Origin: CAVSDF01 sp963726715
GTDB taxonomy: Bacteria > Bacteroidota > Rhodothermia > Rhodothermales > BA12
Reading direction: 5' to 3'
NCBI GenBank assembly: GCA_963726715.1
Contig: CAVSDF010000010.1
Coordinates: forward strand, 930,001-994,000
Length of the DNA stretch: 64,000 bases
A program made the translations under genes and the position numbers. Positions 12,223 to 22,130 of this stretch are shown here, piece by piece (position 1 is the first letter of the stretch; each line of letters begins with the position of its first letter). A model generated the notes under the pieces. It searched no databases. It was given only the letters and a program-made list of their open reading frames with translations, and was not told the DNA's origin.

Positions 12223-14160
12223 ATGCCCCGTCGCTCCGCCCGCTCCCTGCGTCCCGCCCGCGCCGCGCTCGCCGCCGGTGTCGTCGGCGGTGCTCTGTTC
12301 GGCAGTGCGCTGCTCGCGCAATCGGCTCTCGCGCAGGCCGTCGAGCATCCGTTCTCGTTCTCGCTCCTGCCCGGCCAGGTGCCGCCGCTCGTGCTGCCAC
12401 GGTTTGCGTGGGGGGATGTGGACGGCGACGGCGACCTCGACATCGTCGCCATCGGATTGCGGAGCGTGGGGACGGCGCCGACGCCCTACGCGGCCGTCCT
12501 GCGCAACGACGGACGCGCGCCCGACCCGCTCGCACCCGGTGGCGTGACGGTCCGCCTGACCGCCGTGCCTCTGCCGCTCGCCCTCGCCTACGGCGACGTG
12601 GCCCTCGGCGACATCGACCGCGACGGTGACCTCGACCTCCTCGTCACCGGATCGCTCGACGCGGCCGCGCCGCACCGCCCGCGCGCGGTCCTCTACCGCA
12701 ACGACGGACGCGGCGGCTTCACCGACAGCGGCGTCGCCCTCCCGCAGGTCTTCGGCGGATCGGCACGAATGGCCGATTTCGACGGCGACGGCGCCCTCGA
12801 CCTCCTCCTCACCGGCACGAGCACGACCGGCGCGCCCTACCTGCCGACGACCGCGCTCCTGCGCCAGAGCGGCCCCTTCGCCTTCACCCCCGTCGCCGGG
12901 AGCGGCCTGCCGGGCCTCGCCTTCGGCGACGTGCGGATCGTCGATGCCGATGGCGACGGCGACCTCGACGCGTTCGTGAGCGGCATCGCCAGCGTGGGCG
13001 CGGCGCCGGGCGCGCCGCTCGGGGCGCTCTACCTCAACACCGGCGGACGCTTCGCCGCCAGCCCGCTCGCCGTCCCCGGCGGCGCCCTCGCGCGCATCGA
13101 CGCGGTGCGGCGCGGCGGCGCCCTCGACCTCGCCGCCACCGCCGGACGTCCGTACCCGATGGGCCTCACCGGCAGCGTGCGCGTGAGCGTCGGCACGAAC
13201 GCGGCGGGCACGGGCGGCGTGGCCCTTGCCCCCGATCCGCTCGTCGGCGGAACGGTGCTGTGGACCGACATCGAGAGCGACGGGCTGCCGGAGCTCGTCA
13301 TCGGCGGGCAGACGCGCCCGCTCGGCACGATGGCGACGCGCCTCTACCGCGTGCGCCCGGTCGGCACGGGCGGCAGTGTGCGCCTCGACCTCGCCGGGCA
13401 CCTCGAAGGCCTGCGGCACGGCGGCGCGGCCATCGGCGATCTCGACGGCGACGGCGACCTCGACATCGCCGCCTCGGGCATCACCCGCACCGGCACCGCG
13501 GCGGGCGTCGTCTACCGGAACGACAACTGGGGCCGCCCGACCGTCCCCACGCCCCCCATCGCCTTCGCCGCGACGCCCGACGGCGGCGGCCTGCGCCTCC
13601 GCTGGGACGCCGCCGAGGGCGCGGCGAGCTACGCCGTGCGCATCGGGACGGAAGCGGGGAGGAGCGACCTCGTGGCCGCCGACGCGGCGCCGTCGGGATG
13701 GCGGACGGTCGCGCAGCCGGGGCCGGTCGCCGAGCCGTCGCTGTGGCTCTCGCCCGCGCTCCTCGCGCGCGCGCCCGGCGGACGCGTTCACATCGGCGTG
13801 CAGGCGATCAGCGCCGCGCTCGTCGGCTCGCCCTTCGCCGAGATCGCCGCCGACGTCTCGACCGTGACGTCCGCCGCCGCGCCCGACCGCCCGACCGTCT
13901 GGGCCATCGGCGCCCCGGCCCCGCAGCCGCTGCGCGGCGCCGGGCACGTCCGCGTCTCCGTCCCCACCGCCACGCCGGGCGCGACGCTCGACCTCGTCGA
14001 TGCGCTCGGGCGCACCGTCGCGCGGCTGCACGCCGGCCCCCTCGCGCCGGGCGTCCACGACGTGCCGCTCGACGGCGGATCGCTCGCGCCGGGCGTCTAC
14101 ATGCTGCGGCTCGCCACGCCCGGCGGCCTCGTCACCCGCCCGCTCGTCATCGCCCGCTGA
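12223..14160 (+). CDS. FG-GAP/VCBS repeat surface protein with T9SS sorting domain
   Basis: 645 residues from ATG 12223, which gives a clean signal peptide (arginine-rich start, AGVVGGALFGSALLAQSALAQ); an upstream in-frame ATG at 12184 overlaps yhhQ. At least five calcium-type FG-GAP loops are visible: WGDVDGDGDLDIV, LGDIDRDGDLDLL, MADFDGDGALDLL, IVDADGDGDLDAF and IGDLDGDGDLDIA. A fibronectin-like segment (about 450-555) with LRLRWDAAEGAASYAVR follows. The last roughly 85 residues have the type-A T9SS sorting-domain pattern (DLVDALGRTVARL, LAPGVYMLRL). It would be exported by the T9SS to the cell surface as a beta-propeller adhesin or scaffold. No frameshift. Confidence 0.85.
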   Translation: MPRRSARSLRPARAALAAGVVGGALFGSALLAQSALAQAVEHPFSFSLLPGQVPPLVLPRFAWGDVDGDGDLDIVAIGLRSVGTAPTPYAAVLRNDGRAPDPLAPGGVTVRLTAVPLPLALAYGDVALGDIDRDGDLDLLVTGSLDAAAPHRPRAVLYRNDGRGGFTDSGVALPQVFGGSARMADFDGDGALDLLLTGTSTTGAPYLPTTALLRQSGPFAFTPVAGSGLPGLAFGDVRIVDADGDGDLDAFVSGIASVGAAPGAPLGALYLNTGGRFAASPLAVPGGALARIDAVRRGGALDLAATAGRPYPMGLTGSVRVSVGTNAAGTGGVALAPDPLVGGTVLWTDIESDGLPELVIGGQTRPLGTMATRLYRVRPVGTGGSVRLDLAGHLEGLRHGGAAIGDLDGDGDLDIAASGITRTGTAAGVVYRNDNWGRPTVPTPPIAFAATPDGGGLRLRWDAAEGAASYAVRIGTEAGRSDLVAADAAPSGWRTVAQPGPVAEPSLWLSPALLARAPGGRVHIGVQAISAALVGSPFAEIAADVSTVTSAAAPDRPTVWAIGAPAPQPLRGAGHVRVSVPTATPGATLDLVDALGRTVARLHAGPLAPGVHDVPLDGGSLAPGVYMLRLATPGGLVTRPLVIAR

Positions 14161-14246
14161 CCGGTCGTTGTGACACCGGCGGCCCCCGCCGCCCTTCCCT
14201 GCTCTTCGCGCCCGTCCTCGCGCCCGTCTCCGTGCTTCGACTTCCG

Positions 14247-15530
14247 ATGTCCTTTGCTTCCCGCCGCGCCTCGCTCGCGGGCCTGCTCCTCGCCGCCGCC
14301 GCGCTCGGCCTCGCCGCGCCCGCCGCGACCGCGCAGCGCGTCTTCTACGACACCGTCGCTGTCGCGCCGCGGCTCGCGCTCACGCACAACCGCATCGCCG
14401 CCGGCGACCTCAACGGCGACGGCGCGCCCGACCTCTTCCTCGCGGGTCTCGGCCTCACCACCGGTCAGCCGACGACCAACATTCTCCGCTTCACCATCGC
14501 CAACCGCAGCAACCCGGCGCGCGGCGACACGACGTTCTCGGTGGCCTACAGCAGCAGCGTCAACCAGTTCGGCGCCGTCTGGGGCGGCGATGTGCTCGTC
14601 CACGACCTCGACGGCGACGGGCGCGCCGACATCGCCTTCACCGGGGCCAACGACTCGACGAGCACCGCCCGCCCGCTCAGCGGCGCCGCGCGGCAGACGC
14701 CCGGGCCGGTTAACACGCCGGCCACGCTCGTCAGCATCGCGCCGGCCAGCTTTCCGCTTCCCGCCCTCGTTCACGCGCGCCTCGCCGCGAGCGGGCGGAT
14801 CGTCGCCGCGATGGGCCGGACTGCGAGTGGCACGCTCACGCTCACCGTCCTGCGCCGCAGCGCCGCGACCGGCATCGCCCACACCGCGACCGTCCTCTCG
14901 ACCGGCCTCGAACTCGGCGCCCTCGCCTTCGGAGACTGCGACCGCGATGGCGACGACGACCTCTTCGCCACCGGCCTCGACGCCGCCGGGCGGCCCCGCG
15001 CCCTGCTCTACCGCAACGACGGCGGCGCCTTCACCGAGACCGACGCGGCCGGCGTGCCCGGCACCTTCAACGGCGACGCCCTGATGCGCGACCTCGACGG
15101 CGACGGCGACGCCGACCTCGCGCTCACCGGCAGCGCCTACGGTCCGGCGGGCACCGAGGGCGTGACCCGGGTGCTCCGCGCCGAGAATTGCGCCTTCACC
15201 CCCGTCGCGCTCGCCTCCGAGATCGAGCGCCTGGAGGGCACCGGCATCGCCACGGGCGACCTCGAAGGCGACGGCCGCGATCTCTTCGTGATGGGCCGTC
15301 TCGCCGAGCAGCCGACGCAGACGCTCATCGTCCCCATCGGCGCTCTCGCTGCCCCGCTTGCCATCCGCGAGCGCCTGAGCGGCGCCGACTACGGCAACCT
15401 CGTCGTGCTCGACTACGACGGCAACGGCGTCGACGACCTGCTCACCGTCGGCTCGCGCGAGCAGCTGATCAACGGCGCGGTGCAAGCCATTCGCCACGTC
15501 GTGCTCACCCGCGCCCGTTTCCGCCTGTAA
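14247..15530 (+). CDS. FG-GAP repeat secreted protein without sorting domain
   Basis: 427 residues. The start ATG 14247 after GCTTCGACTTCCG gives a signal peptide ending about A-T-A-Q (residue 31). Calcium-loop repeats include AAGDLNGDGAPDLF, VHDLDGDGRADIA, FGDCDRDGDDDLF, MRDLDGDGDADLA and VLDYDGNGVDDLL, consistent with a seven-blade propeller. The protein ends VLTRARFRL, with no T9SS C-terminal domain, unlike the gene immediately upstream that encodes the same fold. Either it stays periplasmic, or the C-terminus was lost. It is 86 bases downstream of its paralogue and probably shares a transcript. Confidence 0.8.
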   Translation: MSFASRRASLAGLLLAAAALGLAAPAATAQRVFYDTVAVAPRLALTHNRIAAGDLNGDGAPDLFLAGLGLTTGQPTTNILRFTIANRSNPARGDTTFSVAYSSSVNQFGAVWGGDVLVHDLDGDGRADIAFTGANDSTSTARPLSGAARQTPGPVNTPATLVSIAPASFPLPALVHARLAASGRIVAAMGRTASGTLTLTVLRRSAATGIAHTATVLSTGLELGALAFGDCDRDGDDDLFATGLDAAGRPRALLYRNDGGAFTETDAAGVPGTFNGDALMRDLDGDGDADLALTGSAYGPAGTEGVTRVLRAENCAFTPVALASEIERLEGTGIATGDLEGDGRDLFVMGRLAEQPTQTLIVPIGALAAPLAIRERLSGADYGNLVVLDYDGNGVDDLLTVGSREQLINGAVQAIRHVVLTRARFRL

Positions 15531-15729
15531 GGATCGCGGCGGCGTCCGGTCCTGCGCCGGGCGGCTGGTTTCCGGGCGATTGTTGCGTGGGAGGCGTGCC
15601 TGCACGTCGCCGCTCGCATCGCGCATCGTCTCCGTCGTCCGTCGCCGCGGCACACTGAAGCGGCGACTCAACCGGCGGGTGGGCGTGGCGGCTGGTACCG
15701 GTTGAGGGGCGCGGAGGCGGTGCGGCGGC

Positions 15730-15749
15730 GGGACGTGCAAGCACGTCCC
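15730..15749. terminator. GGGACGTGC palindrome between convergent genes
   Basis: GGGACGTGC-AA-GCACGTCCC, a perfect 9-bp stem, lies 19 bases before the minus-strand aminotransferase stop and 200 bases after the plus-strand FG-GAP gene. It is related to the element at 4020-4039, also in a convergent gap. Confidence 0.55.
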
Positions 15750-15769
15750 CTACCGAGGGTCGGTGAATC

Positions 15770-17303
15770 TCAGAGCACGAACCACGCGCGCACGTCCGGC
15801 AGCGGATCGGGGCCGAGGGAGACGTACTCGCCGCTGTGGCGGTCGAAGGCGTAGTCGTCGGCCCAGCGCGGCGCCATGCTCGGCGACCTGCGCGATGGCG
15901 TCGAGGACGACGGCGAGTTCGGCGTCGGTCATCGTCGGGTGGAGCGAGAGGCGCACCCAGCCGGGCTTGTCGGAGAGGTCGCCCGCCTCGACGGCGTCGG
16001 TGATGGCGCGGGAGCGGCTCGGATCGACGTGGAGGAGGTAGTGCCCGTACGTCCCCGCGCACGAGCATCCGCCGCGCACCTGCACGCCGAAGCGGTCGCT
16101 GAGCAGGCGGACGGCGAGGTTGAAGTGGACGCCTTCGATGTAAAACGAGACGATCCCCAGGCGGTCTTCGTGGGCATCGGCGAGGATGTGGAGACCGGGC
16201 ATCCGGCGGAGCGCCGGGAGGGCCGTCGCCAGCAGTTCGGCCTCGCGGGCGCGGATCGCCGCCGTCCCCATCGCGTCCTTGACGCCGAGCGCGAGCGCCG
16301 CGCGGATGGTTTGCAGGAACGCAGGCGTGCCGCCGTCCTCGCGGGCCTCGATGTCGGCGTGGTAGCCGTGGCCGCCCCACGGGTTGGTGAACGTCACCGT
16401 GCCGCCGCCGGGGTTGTCGGGCACGCGGCAGTGGTAGAGGTGCCGGTCGAAGACGAGCACACCGGGCGTTCCCGGACCGCCGAGGCACTTGTGCGGCGAG
16501 AAGTAGACGGCATCGAGGCGCGCGCCGTCGTCGGGCTGCCCGTCCGGCCCGAGCGGGTGCATATCGATCGCGACATAGGGCGCGCTCGCGGCGTAGTCGG
16601 CGAAGCACAAACCGCCGGCCTCGTGCATCACGCGGGCAAGCTCGTGGATCGGCGCCTCGATGCCGGTCACGTTCGAGCAGGCGGTGAAGGCGCCGATGAG
16701 CGGCCGTCCGGCGTCGATGTGCGGCGCGAGGGCCGCGCGGAGGGCATCCGGACAGACGAGGCCGCGCTCGTTCGGCGGCACGACGACGACCTCGCCGGTC
16801 GTCTCGATCCACGATGTCTGGTTCGAGTGGTGCTCCATGTGCGTCACGAAGACGACCGGGCAGAGCGCCTCGGGCACGTTCACATACGGCGCGAGCACGT
16901 CGGGAATGCGCAGGCCGAGCATCCGCTGGAGCTTGTTGACAACCGTCGTCATCCCCGGCCCGGCGCAGACGATCACATCGCCCGGCCCGGCGCCGACGTG
17001 CGCCTTGATGCACGCCTGCGCGTGGTGGTAGGCGCGCGTCATCAGCGTCCCGCACGCCGAGGCCTCGGTGTGCGTGTTGCCGACGAACGGCCCGAACGTC
17101 TCCGCCATCGCCCGCTCAATCGGCCCGTACAGGCGCCCGGACGCGATCCAGTCGGCGTAGACGATCGGCACCGGCCCGTCCGCTGTCTCGACCACCGCGT
17201 CGATGCCGACGATGCCCGCGCGAAACGGCGCGAAGTGCGCTTCGAGATTCGACGGAATCGCCGTGTCGTCAGGCGCGGGGGCGAGGATTGGATCGGCGGT
17301 CAT
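15770..17303 (-). CDS. Class-V aminotransferase / cysteine-desulfurase-like enzyme (one frameshift)
   Basis: About 510 residues from ATG 17303, which follows GCCGCCTGCCCCG. PLP-fold type I landmarks: VCAGPGMTTVVNKL (cofactor-phosphate region), THMEHHSNQTSW, the cofactor aspartate in LCFADYAASAPY, and the Schiff-base lysine in FSPHKCLGGPGTPGVLV (about residue 280). A cysteine-rich loop VRGGCSCAGTYG (about 412) sits where SufS-type desulfurases carry their reactive cysteine. It is longer than SufS (about 400). Near base 15875 the frame shifts by one; the true tail reads WADDYAFDRHSGEYVSLG and ends TGA at 15772-15770. The substrate is not certain: cysteine desulfurase or another class-V reaction is possible. 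A TACCTTCC box lies 24 bases upstream of the start. Confidence 0.8.
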
Positions 17304-17327
17304 CGGGGCAGGCGGCGGGCACGTCGG

Positions 17328-17335
17328 GGAAGGTA
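17328..17335 (-). promoter_or_regulatory. Putative minus-7 box TACCTTCC for the aminotransferase
   Basis: On the minus strand TACCTTCC lies 24 bases before the start codon at 17303, the same distance as the TACCTTCG box of yhhQ. The stretch between is C-rich (CGACGTGCCCGCCGCC). Confidence 0.4.
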
Positions 17336-17470
17336 CGCGCGGGGGCGGCGGGGCGTTTGGCGTGGAGATGCATTCGCACCCCGTCGCCGCGTCCCGGTGA
17401 GTCGCCGCGTTTCGGCCTGCCTGAACCCTGAAGAAGCACCCGCGCGGCACGTGCAGACGAACGGCGCGGC

Positions 17471-17478
17471 TACCTTCG
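17471..17478 (+). promoter_or_regulatory. TACCTTCG box four bases before CDF start
   Basis: The octamer TACCTTCG is only four bases from the assigned ATG of the transporter. If it is a minus-7 element the transcript would be leaderless or start inside the gene; alternatively the true start is further downstream or the octamer is coincidental. Confidence 0.3.
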
Positions 17479-17482
17479 CGCG

Positions 17483-18418
17483 ATGTCGTCCACGCTGCCC
17501 CCCGCCCCCATCGCCTCCGCGCTCCGCCCCGACCTGCGGCGCTACGCGTGGCTGTCGGTGGCGGCGGCGCTCGTCACGATCGCGGTCAAGACGGCGGCGT
17601 GGATGCTCACCGACTCGGTCGGACTGCTCTCGGACGCCCTCGAATCGCTCGTCAACCTCGGCGCGGCGTTTCTCGCGCTCGCGTCCGTCACCATCGCCGC
17701 GCGCCCGCCCGACGAGGACCACACCTTCGGCCACGACAAGGTCGAGTACCTCGCCGCCGCCGTCGAGGGCGTGCTCGTGCTCCTCGCCGCCATCGCCATC
17801 GGCGTCGCCGCCTCGATGCGACTCGTCGATCCCCGGATGCCGTCGCAGCCGCTCCTCGGCTCTGCCGTTGCGGGCGTGGCGTCGCTCGTCAACCTCGCCG
17901 TTGCGCGGGTGCTGCTGCGGGCGGGCGCGCGCCACCGCTCGCCGACGCTCTCCGCCGACGGCCACCACCTCATGACCGACGTGTGGAGCAGCGTGGGCGT
18001 GCTCGTGGGCGTCGCGCTCGTCGCCGCGACCGGGTGGGCGTGGCTCGACCCGCTCCTCGGCCTCGCCGTCGCCGTCATCATCGTGCGCGCGGGCGGGCGG
18101 CTCGTCTTCGGCGCCGCGGGCGGGCTGATGGACCGCGCCTTCGAAAGCGACGACCTCGCCACCGTCGAGGCCATCCTCGACCGTCACCGCGCTGCCGGTC
18201 TCGACTTCCACGCCGTCCGGACGCGGCAGGCGGGCGCGCGGCGCTTCATGAGTGTCCACGTCCTCGTTCCACCCGACTGGACCGTCACGCGCGGCCACGA
18301 CGAGGCCGAAGGCATCGAGGCCGATCTGCGCGCCGCGATCCCCGGCCTCTCGGTGCTCACCCACCTCGAACCCCTCGGCGACCCGAGCGCCGACGCCGAC
18401 ATCGACCTCGACCGCTGA
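17483..18418 (+). CDS. Cation diffusion facilitator family metal transporter
   Basis: 311 residues, standard CDF length. Six membrane segments in the first roughly 210 residues. The first metal-site helix reads SVGLLSDALESLVNLGAAFLA (about 43-63) and the fifth carries the H-x3-D site in DGHHLMTDVWSSVGVLVG (about 155-172), the pattern of Zn2+/Fe2+ exporters. The short motif DHTFGHDKVEY lies in the first cytoplasmic loop. The C-terminal cytoplasmic domain (about 220-300) has the ferredoxin-like CDF tail with HVLVPPDWTVTRGHDEAEGI. It moves divalent metal out of the cytosol in exchange for protons; the exact metal cannot be read. It is divergent from the aminotransferase gene. Confidence 0.92.
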   Translation: MSSTLPPAPIASALRPDLRRYAWLSVAAALVTIAVKTAAWMLTDSVGLLSDALESLVNLGAAFLALASVTIAARPPDEDHTFGHDKVEYLAAAVEGVLVLLAAIAIGVAASMRLVDPRMPSQPLLGSAVAGVASLVNLAVARVLLRAGARHRSPTLSADGHHLMTDVWSSVGVLVGVALVAATGWAWLDPLLGLAVAVIIVRAGGRLVFGAAGGLMDRAFESDDLATVEAILDRHRAAGLDFHAVRTRQAGARRFMSVHVLVPPDWTVTRGHDEAEGIEADLRAAIPGLSVLTHLEPLGDPSADADIDLDR

Positions 18419-18423
18419 GGGCG

Positions 18424-18609
18424 GGTTGGGGCGTTTGTGGGTTGGTGAGGGGTGGGATGGTGAGAGCGCGGCGGCCGCAGGCGCCGAGGGGCGAACCGGA
18501 TCGAAGGGGAGCCGATCTCGGATTCCGCCACCGATCTGCTCTCTCCCACAACCTCACAAGCGCGCCGTTCACAACCCTCACCAACTCACCCACTCGCCTC
18601 TCACCAACC
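18424..18609. repeat. Paired GT-rich and CA-rich arms
   Basis: The GT-rich arm at 18424-18470 (TTTGTGGGTTGGTGAGGGG) and the CA-rich arm at 18541-18609 (CCTCACCAACTCACCCACTC and CTCTCACCAACCCCCAC) are inverted relatives of each other. The roughly 70 bases between them are ordinary sequence. Same family as 11218, 24918, 33329, 37605 and 44952. Confidence 0.5.
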
Positions 18610-18707
18610 CCCACGGTCGGTTCGCGGTGGGGGCGGATGCGTGGATGTCGGCGCTCCGGGGGCGCGGCGTATCATCGGATCGACCGTTTGCCCCCGCCGC
18701 CCTGCCG

Positions 18708-21050
18708 ATGCCCGTCGATTCGACCGCCTCCGTCCTTGCTGTTCGTCCGGAGGCCGCGCGTGTCGCGCGCCGCGGGGCCGTGCTCGCGCTTCTGCTCGTC
18801 CTCTTCGCCGCCGCCGCGCCGCTCGCGCAGGCCCAGACCGCCTCGCTGCGCGGATTCGTGCGCGACGCGTCGAGCGGCGAGGCCCTCGAAGGCGCCACCG
18901 TCGTCCTCGTCGCCGAAGACGGACGCGTGACCGGCGGCACCGCCGACAGCGACGGCTTCTTCGCCGTGCTCCGCATCGCCGCCGGGGGCTACGGCGTGCG
19001 CGTGAGCTACCTCGGCTACGAGATGCGGCGCGACACGCTCGTCGTGCGAGCGGGCGAGGACATCACGCGCGTCTACGAACTGCGCCCGAGCGACCTCGAA
19101 GGGCAGGAGGTCACCGTCTCCGCGGAAGGCAACGGCGCGGCCTCGCTCGGCACCGTCGGCCTCGACGTCGTGCGCCCGGCGGACATCGAGCGCCTGCCGA
19201 CGCCCGGCGTCTCCGCCGACCTCGTCGCCTACGTCTCGACGCAGCCCGGCGTCGTCGTGCAGGGCGACCGTGGCGGGCAGCTCTTCGTGCGCGGCGGCAC
19301 GCCCTCGCAGAACCTCGTGCTCATCGACGGCATCCCCCTCCTCCAGCCCTTCCACCTCATCGGCTTCTACTCGGCGTTCCCGGCGGACATCCTCGCCAGC
19401 GCCGATTTCTACGCCGGTGGCTTCGGCGCGCGCTACGGCGGGCGCATCTCGTCGGTGCTCGACGTCAAGGCCCGAACCGGCAACAAGCGCCGCTACGAAG
19501 GGTCGGTGAGCGCCGGGCCGTTCCTCGTCACCGCCGCCCTCGAAGGGCCGATCGTGCCCGGCAAGGTGTCGTTCCTGCTGAGCGACCGCGAGTCGATCAT
19601 CGAGGGCGTCGCGCCGCGCCTCTTCGACCGCAACCTGCCGTACCGCTTCTACGACCGCTTCGCCAAGGTCGCCGCCGACCTCGGCACGCGCACGACCGCG
19701 ACGGCGACGCTGATGCAGACCTACGACCGCGGACGCCTCTCCGACCTGCAGAGCGGGCGCCCGGTCGGCACCGACGAGCCGGACGAGCACGTCGTCTGGC
19801 GAAACGGCGCCTACGGCGTGCGCCTGCTCCACCTGCCCGCGTCGGTGCCGGTCATCGCCGAGGTCATCGGCACGCTCACGCAGCACGAGAACCTCTACGG
19901 CGAACCCGGCGACGAAGCGAGGCAGTCGTCGGTGCAGTCGATCAACGTCGGCGGGTCGATCACGTGGCTCTACGGCGCCGACGAGGTCGAATTCGGCTTC
20001 GGCGTGCGCAACGTGCAGCTCGACTACGAACTCGGCGGCCAGTACGAGGGCGTCGCCTCGGACGTCGAGTACCTCACCGAGGGCACGCTCTACGCCGATG
20101 TCGCCCTGCCGCTTGGGGCCACGTACGGCCTCAAGCCCGGCGTTCGGCTCTCGGCCTTCCGCGGACGCTCGACGGTCGAGCCGCGCCTGCGCGCCTACTT
20201 CCGCCCGGGCGGGCGGAGCGCCAAACACCAGTTCACCGCCGCGTGGGGCATCTACCGGCAGGACTTAGAGGGCATCGCCGACCGCCGCGACGCGGGCGAC
20301 GTGTTCACCGCGTGGATCGCGTCGGGCACCGGCGACGGCGTGCCGCGCGCGATGCACGTCATCGGCGGCTACGGATACAAGCCGGGGCGCCAGTTCTCGT
20401 TCGAGATCGAGGGCTACTGGAAGGAACTCGACAACCTGCTCGCGCCCGCCTTCTCCAGCGTCCCGCGATTCACGGCGCGTCTGCAGAAGACCGACGGACG
20501 CGTCCTCGGCGCCGACGTGAAGATGACCGCCGAGCGCGGGCCGGTCTTCGGCTCGCTCGCCTACGGCATCAGCCAGACGCGCTACCGCGCGCTCGATGCC
20601 CGGCGGCAGGCGCTCAACGGCGGCGAGCCGTACACGTACGCGCCCCCGCACGACCGCCCGCACCAGATCACCGCCGTCCTCGCCGTCGAGGTCAGGGGCT
20701 TCCAGCTCTCGACACAGATGCAGTTCGGCGCGGGCCTGCCGTTCACGCGCTCGTCGGGCTTCGACACCTTCGTCCTCCTCGACAGCCTGACCGACGTGCG
20801 CACCGAGCCGGGCACCTCGCGCGTGCTCTACGGCAGCCCCTACGACGCCCGCCTGCCGACGTACCACCGCCTCGACGTGTCGCTCGAACGCGTCTTCGAG
20901 ATGACGCGCCGCACCGCCCTCACGCTGCAGGCAGGCGTGACGAACGCCTACGACCGCCGCAACCTCTTCTACCTCGACCTCTTCACGCTGCGCCGCATCG
21001 ACCAGTTGCCGCTGATCCCGAGCGCCGGTCTGAAACTGGCCTTCAAGTAA
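18708..21050 (+). CDS. TonB-dependent outer-membrane receptor with carboxypeptidase-regulatory N-domain
   Basis: 780 residues from ATG 18708 after CCCGCCGCCCTGCCG. A signal peptide (to about 43, AAPLAQAQ) precedes a carboxypeptidase-D-type domain (about 45-125: LRGFVRDASSGEALEGATVVL, YGVRVSYLGYEMRRD). The plug follows with RLPTPGVSADLVAYVSTQPG, GGQLFVRGGTPSQNLVLIDG and FYAGGFGARYGGRISSVLDV. The rest is a 22-strand-type barrel ending in phenylalanine-lysine (KLAFK). It imports a bulky substrate across the outer membrane using TonB energy. The substrate is unknown; it is smaller than SusC. The next gene encodes a DUF4249-like lipoprotein, the usual partner of this receptor type. Confidence 0.88.
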   Translation: MPVDSTASVLAVRPEAARVARRGAVLALLLVLFAAAAPLAQAQTASLRGFVRDASSGEALEGATVVLVAEDGRVTGGTADSDGFFAVLRIAAGGYGVRVSYLGYEMRRDTLVVRAGEDITRVYELRPSDLEGQEVTVSAEGNGAASLGTVGLDVVRPADIERLPTPGVSADLVAYVSTQPGVVVQGDRGGQLFVRGGTPSQNLVLIDGIPLLQPFHLIGFYSAFPADILASADFYAGGFGARYGGRISSVLDVKARTGNKRRYEGSVSAGPFLVTAALEGPIVPGKVSFLLSDRESIIEGVAPRLFDRNLPYRFYDRFAKVAADLGTRTTATATLMQTYDRGRLSDLQSGRPVGTDEPDEHVVWRNGAYGVRLLHLPASVPVIAEVIGTLTQHENLYGEPGDEARQSSVQSINVGGSITWLYGADEVEFGFGVRNVQLDYELGGQYEGVASDVEYLTEGTLYADVALPLGATYGLKPGVRLSAFRGRSTVEPRLRAYFRPGGRSAKHQFTAAWGIYRQDLEGIADRRDAGDVFTAWIASGTGDGVPRAMHVIGGYGYKPGRQFSFEIEGYWKELDNLLAPAFSSVPRFTARLQKTDGRVLGADVKMTAERGPVFGSLAYGISQTRYRALDARRQALNGGEPYTYAPPHDRPHQITAVLAVEVRGFQLSTQMQFGAGLPFTRSSGFDTFVLLDSLTDVRTEPGTSRVLYGSPYDARLPTYHRLDVSLERVFEMTRRTALTLQAGVTNAYDRRNLFYLDLFTLRRIDQLPLIPSAGLKLAFK

Positions 21051-21127
21051 AAAGGGGGCATGAGGGGATGCAGGGCTGAACGGGTCCAGCCTTCCTCTCG
21101 AAAATCGCCTGCCGTCTCCTGACATCC

Positions 21128-22111
21128 GTGCGGCGATTCACTGCCTCCGCTGCCCGCGCACCTGCGCCGCCCGTCTCTTCGCTCTCCTCCGTGCTCCGCC
21201 TCTCCGTGCCCCGCCTGCCCGCGCGCCGCCTCGCCGCCGTCCTCGCGTCTCTCGCGGCCCTCGCCACCGGCGCGGCCGTGTCGGGGTGTGAGGACGCCGT
21301 CAACCCGTTCCTCGACGAGCCGCGCTACTTCACCGTCTATGGCTTCCTCTCGACCGATGCCGACACGCAGGTGCTGCGCATCGAGGCCGTCCGCCGCACC
21401 GTCGAGTTGCCGCAGCCGGGGCCCCTCGACGCCGTCGTCACGACCACCGACGCGACGACGGGGACGGTGACGACGTGGCGCGACTCGCTCGTCGCCTTCC
21501 GCGACGGCACGCGCGGGCACGTGTTTTTCGCCGCCTTCCGCGCGCAGCACGGCCGCGCCTACCGCCTCGCGGTCACCCGCAGCGACGGCTCCGCCGCGAC
21601 CGCCACGACCCGCGTGCCGCCGCGCATCGCCCCGGCCATCGGCGCCGAGCCGCGCCCGAACGATGCCACGGGCGGAAACGCCTCACAGGCCGTCGTCTTC
21701 GGCGGCGTCGCCAACCCGCCGCGCCAGGTGGCCGTCACCTACCGCTTCGCCCCGGCCCGCGTCGACTTCCCGTTTCGCGACATCCGCCTCGTCTACGAAG
21801 GCCCCGACATCGGCGCGCGCGTCGCGTCGGGGTGGCAGGTGCGGGCGATGTTCTCGCGCGACATCGACACGCTCAACCGCATCTTCCCCGCTGGAAAGCC
21901 CCCGCTGCTCTCCGTCGGCGTGCGGCTCGCGCAGGGCGACTCGGCGTGGGTGCCCCCCGGCGGCACGTTCGACTTCGAGACCCTCATCGAGCCCACCCAG
22001 CTCACCAACGTCACGGGCGGCTTCGGCTTCTTCGGCAGCGTGGGGATGCAGCGCGCCGAGTGGGGCCTCTCGGGCGCCCTCACGGCGGCCCTCGGCTACC
22101 CGCTCCCGTGA
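21128..22111 (+). CDS. DUF4249-like outer-membrane lipoprotein, receptor partner
   Basis: 327 residues from a GTG at 21128. An unusually long N-region leads to a lipobox V-S-G-C at about residue 54 (AALATGAAVSGCEDAVNPF). The mature part starts YFTVYGFLSTDADTQVLRIE, a beta-rich opening typical of the DUF4249 lipoproteins encoded after TonB receptors in Bacteroidota. RVPPRIAPAIG and ANPPRQVAVTYRFAPARV follow. If the true start is internal the signal would be shorter. It probably sits on the receptor of the upstream gene as a surface lid or accessory. Family assignment is from layout and context and is tentative. Confidence 0.65.
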   Translation: MRRFTASAARAPAPPVSSLSSVLRLSVPRLPARRLAAVLASLAALATGAAVSGCEDAVNPFLDEPRYFTVYGFLSTDADTQVLRIEAVRRTVELPQPGPLDAVVTTTDATTGTVTTWRDSLVAFRDGTRGHVFFAAFRAQHGRAYRLAVTRSDGSAATATTRVPPRIAPAIGAEPRPNDATGGNASQAVVFGGVANPPRQVAVTYRFAPARVDFPFRDIRLVYEGPDIGARVASGWQVRAMFSRDIDTLNRIFPAGKPPLLSVGVRLAQGDSAWVPPGGTFDFETLIEPTQLTNVTGGFGFFGSVGMQRAEWGLSGALTAALGYPLP

Positions 22112-22130
22112 TGCGGACGACCGACGAGCG

